Below are positions 1 through 9,470 of a stretch of 64,000 nt of DNA, in pieces. The translations under genes and the position numbers were made by a program. The stretch's first letter is position 1, and every line of letters starts with the position of its first letter. The stretch lies in contig NZ_JADWYJ010000005.1 in NCBI RefSeq assembly GCF_021354595.1, positions 372,001 to 436,000 on the forward strand, read 5' to 3'. The DNA is from Maribellus sp. CM-23 (GTDB taxonomy: Bacteria > Bacteroidota > Bacteroidia > Bacteroidales > Prolixibacteraceae). Below the pieces are notes generated by a model. That model was not told where the DNA came from. It did no database searches and saw nothing but the letters and a program-made list of their open reading frames with translations.

Positions 1-104
1 TTCAGTGTTTGTTCAACTTCACCATAGTCGAAGATCCTTTCCTCCTTCGGACGATAGCCTGCTTCGATGCGGCCAACTGTCATAAATCCTTTTGGGTCTC
101 CCAT
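1..104 (-). CDS. gltD: Glutamate synthase small subunit, N-terminal fragment (partial)
   Basis: The frame opens with ATG at 104 and runs off the left edge of the window, so only about 34 residues are visible. It begins MGDPKGFMTVGR, which matches the conserved start of the NADPH-dependent small subunit (the MGxPxGFM pattern). An AGAGGA purine stretch lies just upstream of the ATG. It follows gltB by 45 bases on the same strand, the usual gltBD order. The family holds FAD and two 4Fe-4S clusters and passes electrons from NAD(P)H to the large subunit. The catalytic parts lie outside the window, so the call rests on the N-terminus and on context. Confidence 0.85.
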   Translation of the reverse strand, partial: MGDPKGFMTVGRIEAGYRPKEERIFDYGEVEQTL

Positions 105-149
105 ATCTTTGTTCCTCTTTTTTCGATTTTTGATAATTGTAACTAATCT

Positions 150-3100
150 CTACTCGTGGCGTGACGGATCATCTTCTGTCAGCTGTAGTTTTTTCTGTAA
201 CTCTTTCAGCTTCTGTTCCTGCAATACTTTCTTGTATTCAAACGGAATCACTTTTACAAACTTCGGAAGATAAGCTTCCCAGTTGGTAAGGATGGTGGCC
301 GCCACGGAACTTTGGGTGTAAGTCAGGTGTTTGCTGATCATATCCTGAAGCTCTTTGATGTCTGCCTTGTCTTCAACAGGAGAAAGTTCAACCAAACCTT
401 TGTTGCAGAAATAGTCAAAGTTTCCGGTTTCATCCAGTACATAAGCAATCCCGCCACTCATACCGGCTGCAAAGTTTCGTCCTGTTTTTCCCAGAACAAC
501 AACACGTCCGCCAGTCATGTATTCGCAGCAGTGGTCGCCGGTTCCTTCAATCACCGCTTTTGCTCCCGAGTTACGCACGCAGAAACGTTCTCCTGCCACA
601 CCGCGGAAATAAGCTTCACCGCTGGTTGCTCCGTAAAGCGAGGTGTTTCCGATCAGGATGTTTTCCTCGGGTTTGAAGGTCGATCCCAGTGGCGGAACCA
701 CGATGATTTTACCTCCCGATAATCCTTTCCCGATGTAGTCGTTGCAATCGCCTTCCAAACGGAAGGTAACACCTTTTACCAGGAAGGCTCCGAAGCTTTG
801 CCCTGCTGTACCGTGGAAAGTACAGTTGATCGTATCCTGGGGTAAACCCGCTTCGCCGTAGCGTTTCGAGATTTCTCCCGATAACATGGCTCCGATTGTA
901 CGGTCAACGTTTACAATGTCTCTTGACATCCATACTTTCTCTGCACCATTCAATGCTTTCTTTGCGTCGCGAATCAAGGTGTGATCCATATGACCCGAAG
1001 TATCCTGTGTGTTTGCGGCTGTATTGTGAATATCGGTGTTTTCAGCTTCTTTTGGTACGTAAAGAAGACGGGAGAAGTCAACTGTTTTCATTTTCCAGTT
1101 GGTAACTTCATCGTTTGCCTCCAGCAGGTCGGTACGTCCCACAATTTCGTTGAATTTGCGAAAGCCCATTTCAGCCAGGTATTCACGAATTTCCTCTGCA
1201 ATAAAACGGAAGAAATTAACCGTGTATTCTGATTTCCCAATAAAACGTTTTCTCAGTTGTTTGTCTTGTGTTGCAATACCTGCGGGACATGTATTCATGT
1301 GGCATTTACGCATCATAATACAGCCCAGAACGATCAGTGCAGAAGTGGAGAATCCGAATTCTTCGCCGCCCAAGCATGCCAGAGTTACTACATCGCGGCC
1401 GGTTTTTAGCTGACCGTCCACCTGAAGCTTCACTCTGCCACGAAGGTTGTTAAGTACCAGTGTTTGCTGTGTTTCTGCAATTCCAAGTTCAACCGGCAAA
1501 CCCGCATGTTTGATCGAGCTGGCCGGACTGGCACCGGTTCCTCCGTCAGCCCCGGCAATAATGATCACGTCAGAGAATGCTTTGGCAACACCTGCTGCGA
1601 TGGTTCCCACACCGTCTTCCGAAACCAGTTTAACGGAAACTTTGGCTCTCGGGTTGGTGATCTTCAGGTCGTAGATCAATTGCGACAAATCCTCGATCGA
1701 ATAAATATCGTGGTGAGGTGGTGGCGAGATCAGTGTAATGCCCGGAGTTGAATTTCGGGTTTTGGCAATGATCTTGTTCACCTTGAATCCAGGTAACTGA
1801 CCGCCTTCACCGGGTTTTGCTCCCTGGGCTATTTTAATTTGCAGCTCTTCGGCGTTTATCAGGTAGTTGTTGGTAACACCAAAACGTCCGGAAGCCACCT
1901 GCTTGATTTTGCTGTTCTTCAGCGTGCCGAAGCGGGCCGGGTCTTCACCTCCCTCTCCGGTGTTGCTTCTGCCGCCAATTGTGTTCATGGTAACAGCCAG
2001 CGCTTCGTGGGCTTCTTTGCTGATCGACCCATATGACATGGCGCCGGTTACAAAGCGTTTCATGATCTCTTCGACCGGCTCTACTTCTTCCAGCGGAATC
2101 GGGTTTCGCTTGAATTTCATGCAGCCACGAATAAAGGCCGGTTGCCGGTTTTGTTTGTCAACCAGTGTGCTGTATTCCTTGTATTTGCTGTAATCGTTGG
2201 TGCGGGTTGCCCATTGCAGCAATCCGATTGTTTCCGGGTTCCAGGCGTGGTGCTCCCCGTATTTCCGCCAGGCGTAATTTCCTGAATTTTCAAAACGGAA
2301 AGGTTCCGGAGCATTGTCTGCTTTGTATGCCTGCTCGTGAAACATGCTGGCTTCGGTGCAGATTTCTTGCATGCCCACACCTCCAATTTTAGAGGTGGTT
2401 CCGGTAAAATAATTATTGATCACTTCGTTGCTCACCCCGATCGCCTCAAAAATTTGTGCACCGTGGTAACTTCTCAGTGTTGAAATACCCATTTTAGAGA
2501 ATACCTTCAAAAGGCCTTTCCCAACTGCTTTGATATAGTTTTTGCGGGCTTCCACATAATCCATTTCAATTTTGCCTTCTTTCACCATGTGGTCGATGGC
2601 GGCAAATGCCAGGTAGGGATTGATTACACTTGCCCCGTATCCCAACAGCAAGGCAAAATGGTTTACTTCGCGGGCCTCGGCGGTTTCAACAATAATACCT
2701 ACCTGCATTCTTTTTTTGCTGCGGATAAGGTGATGGTGAACGGCCGACACTGCCAGTAATGAAGGAATAGGCGCCATTTCTTCCGAGATGCCCCTGTCGG
2801 TAAGAATAATGTAATTCTTGTGGTCGTCTACTGCTTTTTCGGCTGCAACCAGCATGTCGCTTACGGCTTTTTGGAAGCCTTTTTCGCCGTCTTTTACCGG
2901 GAACAGCATCGGGATGGTTTTGTGAGTGAACATCTCATCCTTCAGGTCCTTGATTTTGCCAAGGTCGGTATTGGTCAGCAGCGGCTCATCAAATTTAATC
3001 AGTTTGCAGTGTTCCATGCTTTCATCCAGAATATTGGAATGCAGCGCTCCAATGTAATTGGTTAACGACATTACCAATCCTTCGCGGATCGGGTCGATGG

Positions 3101-4673
3101 GCGGGTTGGTTACCTGGGCAAACATCTGTTTGAAGTAATCAAACAGACGTTTAGGTTTGTCAGAGAAAACAGCCGGAGGAGCATCATTTCCCATGGAACT
3201 GGTTGGCTCGGCCGCACCTGTACTCATGGGCTTGATAATCTCGTACATATCTTCTTTGGTGTAGCCAAACACTTTGGAATAAGTTTCAAAGTTGTCGATC
3301 GAAGAAGACACGCGCTGTTTTACCGAAATATCTTTCATCTGCATGCGGTTTTCTTTTAACCACATTTGATAAGGATTTCTTTTACTAAGCTGATCTTTTA
3401 CTTCTTCGTCGGGAATGATGATTCCGAGTTGAGTATCTACCAGCAGGATTTTACCGGGGCGCAAACGGCCTTTTTCCTTGATCTCTTCCGGTGCGAAAGT
3501 TTGAACACCCACTTCAGAACCCATTACAATCAGGTTGTTTTTGGTGATCACATAGCGCGATGGGCGTAACCCATTTCTGTCGAGTGTTCCGCCAATGTAA
3601 CGTCCGTCGGAGAAAACCATTGAAGCCGGGCCGTCCCATGGCTCCATGATGGTGGAGTGGTATTCGTAAAATGCTTTTAAACTGTCCGGAATCGGGTTCT
3701 TCTGGTTGAATGATTCCGGTATCATCATACACAATGAATGCGGCAACGAGCGCCCTGTCATGTGTAAAAATTCAAGCACATTGTCAAATGATGCTGAGTC
3801 TGATTTTCCAGGTTCGATAACCGGGAGAAGTTTTTGCAGGTCTTCGCCGAATACTTCTGATTTCATCAGTGCTTCGCGCGCCTGCATCCAAAGACGGTTT
3901 CCTTTTACCGTGTTGATCTCGCCGTTGTGCGCTACAATTCTGAAAGGTTGCGCCAAATCCCAGGTCGGGAAGGTATTGGTGCTAAAACGCGAATGCACCA
4001 GAGCAATGGCACTTTTGAGTTTTTCGTTTTTGAAATCGAGGAAATAGGCTTTTAACTGGTCGGGAGTAAACATCCCCTTGTACACCATGATTTTCGATGA
4101 CAAACTTGGCTGGTAAAAGCTGGATTTGTTCTTCAGGTTGGAATCCCTGATTTCCTTTTCAGCCAGTTTGCGGACAATGTACAACTTACGCTCCAATGCA
4201 TCTCTTTCAAGATTGGCCTTAACAAATACTTGTTTGATCGCCGGCTCGGTAGTTTTGGCAATTTCTCCCGGAGCCGATTGGTCAACCGGCACATCGCGGT
4301 AGCCAACTAAAGTAAGCCCTTCCGCTTCGATGTGTTTTGTAAGAATCTCAATACAAATATTGGCTTCGAATTCTTCTTTTGGAAGAAAAACCAGGCCGGT
4401 TCCGTATTTTCCCTGTGCCCCTACGTCCAGTTTCAGTTCTTCTGTGATAAATTCGTGCGGTACCTGCATCAGCAAACCTGCGCCATCTCCGGTTGAATTA
4501 TCGGCGCTGGTAGCACCACGGTGATCCATGTTGCGCAGAACTTCCAGTCCGCGGTTGATTATATCGTGTGAAGGTTTTCCCTTGATGTGTGCCACAAATC
4601 CAATTCCACAGTTATCATGCTCATTTGCAGGGCTATATAGTCCCTGTGCTACAGGTAGTCTCTTCTGCATCAT
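150..4673 (-). CDS. gltB: Glutamate synthase (GOGAT) large subunit
   Basis: This 1507-residue protein makes two glutamates from glutamine and 2-oxoglutarate, in complex with GltD in the cytoplasm. The length is normal for bacterial GltB. Residues about 22-430 form the class II amidotransferase domain. The sequence NEHDNCGIGF puts the nucleophile at Cys22, so a 21-residue propeptide should be cleaved to free the cysteine. The FMN synthase domain includes GAMSYGSISKEAHEAL near residue 880 and GGRSNTGEGGEDPARF just after it. The 3Fe-4S ligands lie in CIMMRKCHMNTCPAGIATQ near residues 1115-1132. A GXGXG-type domain follows to the C-terminus. Two ATGs are adjacent at 4673 and 4670, and either could be the start. 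It is cotranscribed with gltD. With P-II/AmtB at 13-15 kb it forms the ammonium assimilation side of the window. Confidence 0.97.
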   Translation of the reverse strand: MMQKRLPVAQGLYSPANEHDNCGIGFVAHIKGKPSHDIINRGLEVLRNMDHRGATSADNSTGDGAGLLMQVPHEFITEELKLDVGAQGKYGTGLVFLPKEEFEANICIEILTKHIEAEGLTLVGYRDVPVDQSAPGEIAKTTEPAIKQVFVKANLERDALERKLYIVRKLAEKEIRDSNLKNKSSFYQPSLSSKIMVYKGMFTPDQLKAYFLDFKNEKLKSAIALVHSRFSTNTFPTWDLAQPFRIVAHNGEINTVKGNRLWMQAREALMKSEVFGEDLQKLLPVIEPGKSDSASFDNVLEFLHMTGRSLPHSLCMMIPESFNQKNPIPDSLKAFYEYHSTIMEPWDGPASMVFSDGRYIGGTLDRNGLRPSRYVITKNNLIVMGSEVGVQTFAPEEIKEKGRLRPGKILLVDTQLGIIIPDEEVKDQLSKRNPYQMWLKENRMQMKDISVKQRVSSSIDNFETYSKVFGYTKEDMYEIIKPMSTGAAEPTSSMGNDAPPAVFSDKPKRLFDYFKQMFAQVTNPPIDPIREGLVMSLTNYIGALHSNILDESMEHCKLIKFDEPLLTNTDLGKIKDLKDEMFTHKTIPMLFPVKDGEKGFQKAVSDMLVAAEKAVDDHKNYIILTDRGISEEMAPIPSLLAVSAVHHHLIRSKKRMQVGIIVETAEAREVNHFALLLGYGASVINPYLAFAAIDHMVKEGKIEMDYVEARKNYIKAVGKGLLKVFSKMGISTLRSYHGAQIFEAIGVSNEVINNYFTGTTSKIGGVGMQEICTEASMFHEQAYKADNAPEPFRFENSGNYAWRKYGEHHAWNPETIGLLQWATRTNDYSKYKEYSTLVDKQNRQPAFIRGCMKFKRNPIPLEEVEPVEEIMKRFVTGAMSYGSISKEAHEALAVTMNTIGGRSNTGEGGEDPARFGTLKNSKIKQVASGRFGVTNNYLINAEELQIKIAQGAKPGEGGQLPGFKVNKIIAKTRNSTPGITLISPPPHHDIYSIEDLSQLIYDLKITNPRAKVSVKLVSEDGVGTIAAGVAKAFSDVIIIAGADGGTGASPASSIKHAGLPVELGIAETQQTLVLNNLRGRVKLQVDGQLKTGRDVVTLACLGGEEFGFSTSALIVLGCIMMRKCHMNTCPAGIATQDKQLRKRFIGKSEYTVNFFRFIAEEIREYLAEMGFRKFNEIVGRTDLLEANDEVTNWKMKTVDFSRLLYVPKEAENTDIHNTAANTQDTSGHMDHTLIRDAKKALNGAEKVWMSRDIVNVDRTIGAMLSGEISKRYGEAGLPQDTINCTFHGTAGQSFGAFLVKGVTFRLEGDCNDYIGKGLSGGKIIVVPPLGSTFKPEENILIGNTSLYGATSGEAYFRGVAGERFCVRNSGAKAVIEGTGDHCCEYMTGGRVVVLGKTGRNFAAGMSGGIAYVLDETGNFDYFCNKGLVELSPVEDKADIKELQDMISKHLTYTQSSVAATILTNWEAYLPKFVKVIPFEYKKVLQEQKLKELQKKLQLTEDDPSRHE

Positions 4674-4943
4674 TATTCCTTTCTGTTTTTAAAGTTCCCT
4701 TATAGTGCAGTGCTTAACCGCTGTCTGAAAAATCAAGCACTGCCAAATTGTAAGATAAAATTAAGTTTTACTTACGGAGTGAAACCAAAAATAATGAAAG
4801 GCAAGAAGAATTACAATCATGAAGCCCAAATAGATTGTTTAATAACATACAATTAACTTTGCTTTTTCTGATTGAATTGAGTATGGGTGGCGTGCGAATG
4901 TTTGGGGGTTGTACTATTTATAAGGTTTTTCGGGCCTTGGAGG

Positions 4944-6278
4944 CTACCCGTTCAGTAGTTTGTTTATCGCTTCTTCAATTCTTTCGAAATGAAAGCCTTG
5001 CAGCACCGTTGTCATTTTTTCATCAATTTCGTTCAGGCAAAGGTTACCAATGCTTCCTTCGTGGGTGTGTTTTACCGATCTTTCAGGATGAAACCGACCT
5101 TCTTCAATTTGTGCCCCCACTTGCTTGTAAGCTTCCCGGAATGGAACTCCATTTAATACAAGCTTGTTTACCTCTTCCACGCTAAACAGATAATCGTATT
5201 TCGAATCGTTCAGAATGCCTGTGTTGACGGTCATGTTTTCCACGGCAAGAGTTACGATGTTCAGGCAGTCGTTCATTTCCTTGAATGAAGGCAGGAAAAC
5301 TTCTTTTACCATCTGAAGATCGCGGAAATAGCCACTTGGCAGGTTGTTGACGATCATGCTGATCTGTCCCGGAACTCCCTGGAGTTTGTTGCAGCGTGCC
5401 CTGGTAAGTTCAAATACATCCGGATTCTTTTTGTGCGGCATAATGCTCGACCCGGTGGTGAACTCGGCAGGAAGACTTACAAAATTGAAGTTTTGACTCA
5501 TAAACAGGCAAACATCGTAAGCCAGTTTTGAGAGCGTTGAAGCTAGGTTGGCCAAGGCAAACGAAACGATCTTTTCAACTTTTCCGCGTCCCATCTGCGC
5601 ATAAACCACGTTGTAGTTCATGTTGCTGAATCCAAGCAAATCGGTGGTCATCTGTCGGTTTAAGGGGAACGAAGAGCCATAACCGGCGGCTGAACCCAGT
5701 GGATTTTGATTGGTGATCCTGAAAGCTGAAGCCAGCAGTTCCAGATCGTCAGTAAGGCTTTCGGCGTAGGCGCTGAACCACAAACCAAAAGACGAAGGCA
5801 TGGCCACCTGGAGATGGGTATAACCAGGCATCAGAATATCTTTTGTTTCGTCTGCTTTTTTGAGCAGAACATCAATCAGGGTACTGGTGCTTTCAACAAT
5901 TTCCTTGATTGCCTCGCGGGTAAAAAGTTTCAGGTCGAGTAGTACCTGGTCGTTTCTGGAACGCCCGCTGTGTATTTTTTTCCCGAGATCGCCCAGTTTT
6001 TGAGTAAGCAAAAATTCCACTTGCGAATGGACATCTTCTACGCCTTCTTCGATCACGAAATTTCCGGCAGATGCTTCCTTGTGCAGTCTTTTTAGTTCGC
6101 TGAGCAGGACTGGCAATTCGTCTTTTTCAATCAGGCCAACTGATTCAAGCATGGTTACATGCGCCATGGATCCGAGTATATCGTGTGTGGAAAGATAAAG
6201 ATCGAGTTCGCGGTCTTTTCCTACAGTAAATTCTTCGATGGCTTTGTTTACCGGTGTTCCTTTATCCCAAAGTTTCAT
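4944..6278 (-). CDS. argH: Argininosuccinate lyase
   Basis: It splits argininosuccinate into arginine and fumarate, the last step of arginine synthesis, as a cytoplasmic homotetramer of the fumarase/aspartase superfamily. The protein is 444 residues from ATG 6278 (MKLWDKGTPVNKAIEEFTVG). The frame stays open upstream to a TTG at 6338, but that extension does not resemble the family and was rejected. Diagnostic segments are HSGRSRNDQV near residue 110, the TH in MPGYTHLQVA and the superfamily signature GSSIMPHKKNPD near residue 275, which carries the catalytic serine loop. It stands alone, with no other arg genes adjacent. A 160-base leader separates it from a -7-like element at 6442-6449. Confidence 0.96.
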   Translation of the reverse strand: MKLWDKGTPVNKAIEEFTVGKDRELDLYLSTHDILGSMAHVTMLESVGLIEKDELPVLLSELKRLHKEASAGNFVIEEGVEDVHSQVEFLLTQKLGDLGKKIHSGRSRNDQVLLDLKLFTREAIKEIVESTSTLIDVLLKKADETKDILMPGYTHLQVAMPSSFGLWFSAYAESLTDDLELLASAFRITNQNPLGSAAGYGSSFPLNRQMTTDLLGFSNMNYNVVYAQMGRGKVEKIVSFALANLASTLSKLAYDVCLFMSQNFNFVSLPAEFTTGSSIMPHKKNPDVFELTRARCNKLQGVPGQISMIVNNLPSGYFRDLQMVKEVFLPSFKEMNDCLNIVTLAVENMTVNTGILNDSKYDYLFSVEEVNKLVLNGVPFREAYKQVGAQIEEGRFHPERSVKHTHEGSIGNLCLNEIDEKMTTVLQGFHFERIEEAINKLLNG

Positions 6279-6798
6279 GTGATTAAAATTATTTAGTTTC
6301 AACGGTCCGTCAGCCGACGGATGGAACTTGCATTGCAATCATTCTCTTTTGTATTATCCGCCAATCGGTGGATCTGTGTCTGTTCAGTGCGGCAAAAACA
6401 ACCGCTTTATATCTCAGTTAATTACGGAGTGACTTGCGTTGCAAAGATAAAATTTCGTGTTTGTTTCTTGGGCGTAAAAGAGCCAAATGTTACCATACGG
6501 TCGTTTTTCTGGTCAAATTGATGGGTGTTTAATGGAAGATTGATTGCTTGAGACTGCGATTTTCGGGTGTTTTTGGTAAGGAAGATAAGCTGATTCTGTG
6601 CATTTAGTAGTGTTTTTCATCAAGTGCTGTTTGGGGAATATTACTACATTTGTGCGGATAATAAAATTAAGAAAACAGGGCTGCCTGATCCTGTATTGAG
6701 GAGACAGAGAGGCAGGGTTGTAGTTGTGATTTATACCGGATGACTTTTGGGGTGTTGCAGGTTTTACCTGTTGTCCCGAAATAAACAATAGTAAGCTG
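6279..6798. other. Gene-free divergent intergenic region
   Basis: This 520-base gap lies between the divergent starts of argH and the membrane protein at 6799. Besides the argH -7 box, it holds TACATTTG at about 6645-6655 on the plus strand, which fits a promoter for the 6799 gene. I see no conserved coding frame and no recognisable RNA. The open frames here have no family resemblance. Confidence 0.5.
6442..6449 (-). promoter_or_regulatory. Bacteroidota -7 element, probable argH promoter
   Basis: On the minus strand this reads TATCTTTG, a full match to the TAnnTTTG -7 box used by the Bacteroidota housekeeping sigma factor. No clear TTTG -33 box is seen at the right distance, so the promoter is only half supported. 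It would give argH a leader of roughly 155 bases. Confidence 0.45.
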
Positions 6799-7455
6799 AT
6801 GAAAACATTGAAGATTTTATTGTACGTCGTTATTGCAGGTTCGTTACTGGCGATTTCGTCGTTTTATTTTGCAGAGCCTTTTTACCACAAAATGGTGGCT
6901 GAAGACGGCTTATTTGAGAACATTACCGCATTAGGACTGCTGATGATTTCCATTTTGTCGTTGCTGCGTCTGATCCGGCAACGCGGAGAGAGAAACAAGT
7001 ACTGGATGTTTTTGAATGTGTTGATCGTTTTGGGGGCGTTTTTTGGTTTTGGCGAAGAAATTTCCTGGGGACAGCGAATTTTTTCCATTCAGGCAGGCGA
7101 CTATTTTATGCAAAACAACCTGCAGGGAGAAACCAACCTGCATAACCTGGAAATTGGCGGCGTGAATATCAACAAACTTATCTTTTCACAAGGGCTGGTA
7201 ATTGTTTTTGGTACCTACTTTGTCCTTTCTTTGATCCTCTACCGGAAATGGAATGGGTTTAAAAAGCTGGTCGACCTGTTTGGCGTTCCGTTGCCGCGCA
7301 TTCAATATTCAGTGATGCTGCTTGCCTGTACCTTGCCCATTTTGCTTGTTCCTGACAGAAGAATATGGGAATTGTGGGAAGCCATTTTTGTAACAATTCT
7401 TTTGCTGGTTTTTATCGATCCCTGGAACGAAAAAGAGGGGCTTTTAAAAAAGTAG
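6799..7455 (+). CDS. Unknown multi-spanning membrane protein with GEEISWGQRIF motif (copy 1)
   Basis: This 218-residue inner-membrane protein has about six predicted hydrophobic segments (near 5-25, 41-58, 70-84, 131-148, 170-185, 192-207). I do not recognise a named family. Its core, residues 83-130, contains GFGEEISWGQRIFSIQ, then YFMQNN, QGETNLHNL and INKLIFSQ. The same string recurs almost unchanged in the protein encoded at 9471-10160, and EDG..E..TAL near residue 35 is also shared. The invariant Glu86/Glu87, Trp90, Gln92, Arg93 and His115 lie next to membrane segments and look like an active or binding site. The start is ATG 6799. It runs towards the kinase-like gene 190 bases downstream. 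Function unknown; an enzyme or transporter acting on envelope components is only an inference from context. Confidence 0.75.
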   Translation: MKTLKILLYVVIAGSLLAISSFYFAEPFYHKMVAEDGLFENITALGLLMISILSLLRLIRQRGERNKYWMFLNVLIVLGAFFGFGEEISWGQRIFSIQAGDYFMQNNLQGETNLHNLEIGGVNINKLIFSQGLVIVFGTYFVLSLILYRKWNGFKKLVDLFGVPLPRIQYSVMLLACTLPILLVPDRRIWELWEAIFVTILLLVFIDPWNEKEGLLKK

Positions 7456-7643
7456 CACTCTTTGAAGCGAAGCGGTTCAGAGAAACCCGTTTTTAGCTAA
7501 TCTTTATTGGTAATCAGTTATTTCGATCGGATTTTCAAGATTTTGTCGGACAAAATGCCTGCCGGGTTGTTAATGTATAGATAACCTGAGCTATGTATTT
7601 AGGTTTGTTAGAGTTAAGTTAGTATTTTTGCGCTCTTAAAGCA

Positions 7644-9284
7644 ATGAAGACGAATTTGAAACAAGAGAATGAAGGTGCACTCATTGGTCAGGGCCGGTCG
7701 GGTAAGGTTTACCGGATCCAAGAAGATGGCAAGGACCTGGCGGTAAAGGTTTTCTCAGGAGTAGACAGCCTTACTGACTTGGTAAACTATGTTCTTACCG
7801 GTGCGCCGAATGCTTACGGCTGGAACGAAGATGCAGTAAAAAGTGCGCATTTAAGACGCGAAATACTGGAACAGCTGCTGTTTTACTGGTTCGGATCAAA
7901 AGTGAGAATTGCAAAATCGTTTGGCGATGCCTGGCACGAACCGGAGAAATCCTTTAAAATATCTACAGAGTTTGTAACAGGAAGGCCTGCAAAATTGCAT
8001 CATCCTTTTTCCGGAAAGTGCGACTGGGAGTTGGGAGATCTCACCCGGAATGTAATGAAGCCCTTGCAGCAAAAACTGGCTGATTCGGGTTTTGATGGTT
8101 TGGTTTGGCAGGCCGGAAAAGGGAATCCCATTGCGTTGAATAATTTCCTTTTGGGAGAAGATAAAACCTGGATTTGGATTGATGCCGAATCGGGGGTTCC
8201 GGCTTTGTTTCCGTTGAATCCGCTATCGTTGCTGGGGTATTACCTACCCAAATCTTTTCGTTACAAACGGGCTCTTTTTGACGATGTTGATGTTCCGAAG
8301 CTTAAATCGTATGTGGTGGAACGACGGGAAGATCTTGTCGAGCTGTTATCGGAAGATGGTTTTATTTTGCTGCTGGAGCGTATCAAAAAGCTGGACAAAC
8401 ACCAGAAAGCATGGAAAGCTTTGGGGCGTGTTCAGAAAAGTATCAATTATCAGCTGATTAAAGAAAAGATTACGCGGGAAGAGGCCGAGTTCTACTCGGA
8501 GCATAAAGTTCAGTGGATAAAGAAAGAATTGCTGCGGTTGAGCAAACGTGCTTTTGTGAAGTTGTTTGTTAAGTTGCCTGTCAAACTTTATCGGTGGTTG
8601 AGCTCTATTCGGTACCTGAAATTGATAAAAGACTCTGTTCGTTTTCTTTTTAACGGCGATTACCGGAAACAAAGTGTAGATGCCTTGCTGAAGCAACGGA
8701 TTACGGATTGGGAAAAGCGGGGGCAGCTGAGCCGGAAAAGTGCTGACTTTTTGCGGGAGCAGGCCGACCGGGAACTGGCAAGTCCGTATTTGTCTGACTT
8801 TATTATATTGATTGGTTTAAAGCCGCTGATGAACGTGGTGGAGTTGTTTGTGTTGCCTGCGTTGTTTGCCGCTGGTTTGATCAACGAAGCTGTGTTGGTG
8901 CTGGGCGTTGCTTTGGGCGGAATTATATACCGAACGCTTTATACGCTGGGCCGAATGATTTACGAACGCCTGGTGTTGCCGGCAGATAAGCGTCATCCGC
9001 GCTGGATTGCGCTTTTTGTTGGGATGATCCCGACATTCGGAAATCTGGCTTATCCAACGCAGATGGTGTATGCCGCCAGTTCAAAAAGCCTGGAGTTGTC
9101 TGAATTTTTAATGTACGATATCAGTACGCGTATTGGCGCCAAGATTCCAATTTGGGGCGGAAAGGATACGCTTACAGAACATTTCTTTAATCATCTTCCG
9201 GATGTGGTTATCCGAAACCGGAAAGCCTTCAAAAAGAGAAAGTTGATGAAGATCAGGAGGAAGCAGGCGGCTGCGTTGAGTTGA
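7644..9284 (+). CDS. Atypical protein-kinase-like fold protein with C-terminal membrane segments
   Basis: The 546-residue protein begins with a nucleotide-loop-like pattern, IGQGRSGKVY (residues 14-23), followed by LAVKVF with Lys35 in the position of the ATP-contacting lysine. Further on, NPIALNNFLL (161-170) and WIWIDAESG (176-184) resemble the catalytic-loop asparagine and the metal-binding aspartate of the kinase/lipopolysaccharide-kinase superfamily. The HRD-type catalytic His/Asp is not evident; the sequence there is VWQAGKGN. Residues 190-380 are helical and rich in Lys and Arg. Two or three hydrophobic segments follow at about 385-440 and 450-480, and the tail is basic. It sits between the two paralogous GEEISWGQRIF proteins. 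It may phosphorylate a lipid or sugar at the membrane, or be a pseudokinase. The fold call is moderate; the substrate is unknown. Confidence 0.6.
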   Translation: MKTNLKQENEGALIGQGRSGKVYRIQEDGKDLAVKVFSGVDSLTDLVNYVLTGAPNAYGWNEDAVKSAHLRREILEQLLFYWFGSKVRIAKSFGDAWHEPEKSFKISTEFVTGRPAKLHHPFSGKCDWELGDLTRNVMKPLQQKLADSGFDGLVWQAGKGNPIALNNFLLGEDKTWIWIDAESGVPALFPLNPLSLLGYYLPKSFRYKRALFDDVDVPKLKSYVVERREDLVELLSEDGFILLLERIKKLDKHQKAWKALGRVQKSINYQLIKEKITREEAEFYSEHKVQWIKKELLRLSKRAFVKLFVKLPVKLYRWLSSIRYLKLIKDSVRFLFNGDYRKQSVDALLKQRITDWEKRGQLSRKSADFLREQADRELASPYLSDFIILIGLKPLMNVVELFVLPALFAAGLINEAVLVLGVALGGIIYRTLYTLGRMIYERLVLPADKRHPRWIALFVGMIPTFGNLAYPTQMVYAASSKSLELSEFLMYDISTRIGAKIPIWGGKDTLTEHFFNHLPDVVIRNRKAFKKRKLMKIRRKQAAALS

Positions 9285-9432
9285 TTTTCTGTGACTCTCA
9301 GATTGGCGGAAAAGAAGGGGGAGTGTTCACTACTTGGCTTCTGGATATCACTTGGGATTTGCTGACGCTGAGAGGAGCAAATAGGCTTCATATCCAATTG
9401 TAAGTGTCTCTTTTAAATCGTCCATCTATAAT

Positions 9433-9456
9433 CCCTGCCCGTTTGCTCAGGCAGGG
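9433..9456. terminator. Hairpin between convergent genes
   Basis: CCCTGCC at 9433-9439 pairs perfectly with GGCAGGG at 9450-9456 around a 10-base loop. It lies between the convergent ends at 9284 and 9471. Neither side has a strong T run, so termination is plausible but not certain. Confidence 0.4.
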
Positions 9457-9470
9457 TTGGTCGATCGTTG

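Noticed and set aside
4944-6338. Longer argH starting at 6338
   Set aside because: Needs a TTG start and adds a tail unlike the family; ATG 6278 gives the normal N-terminus.
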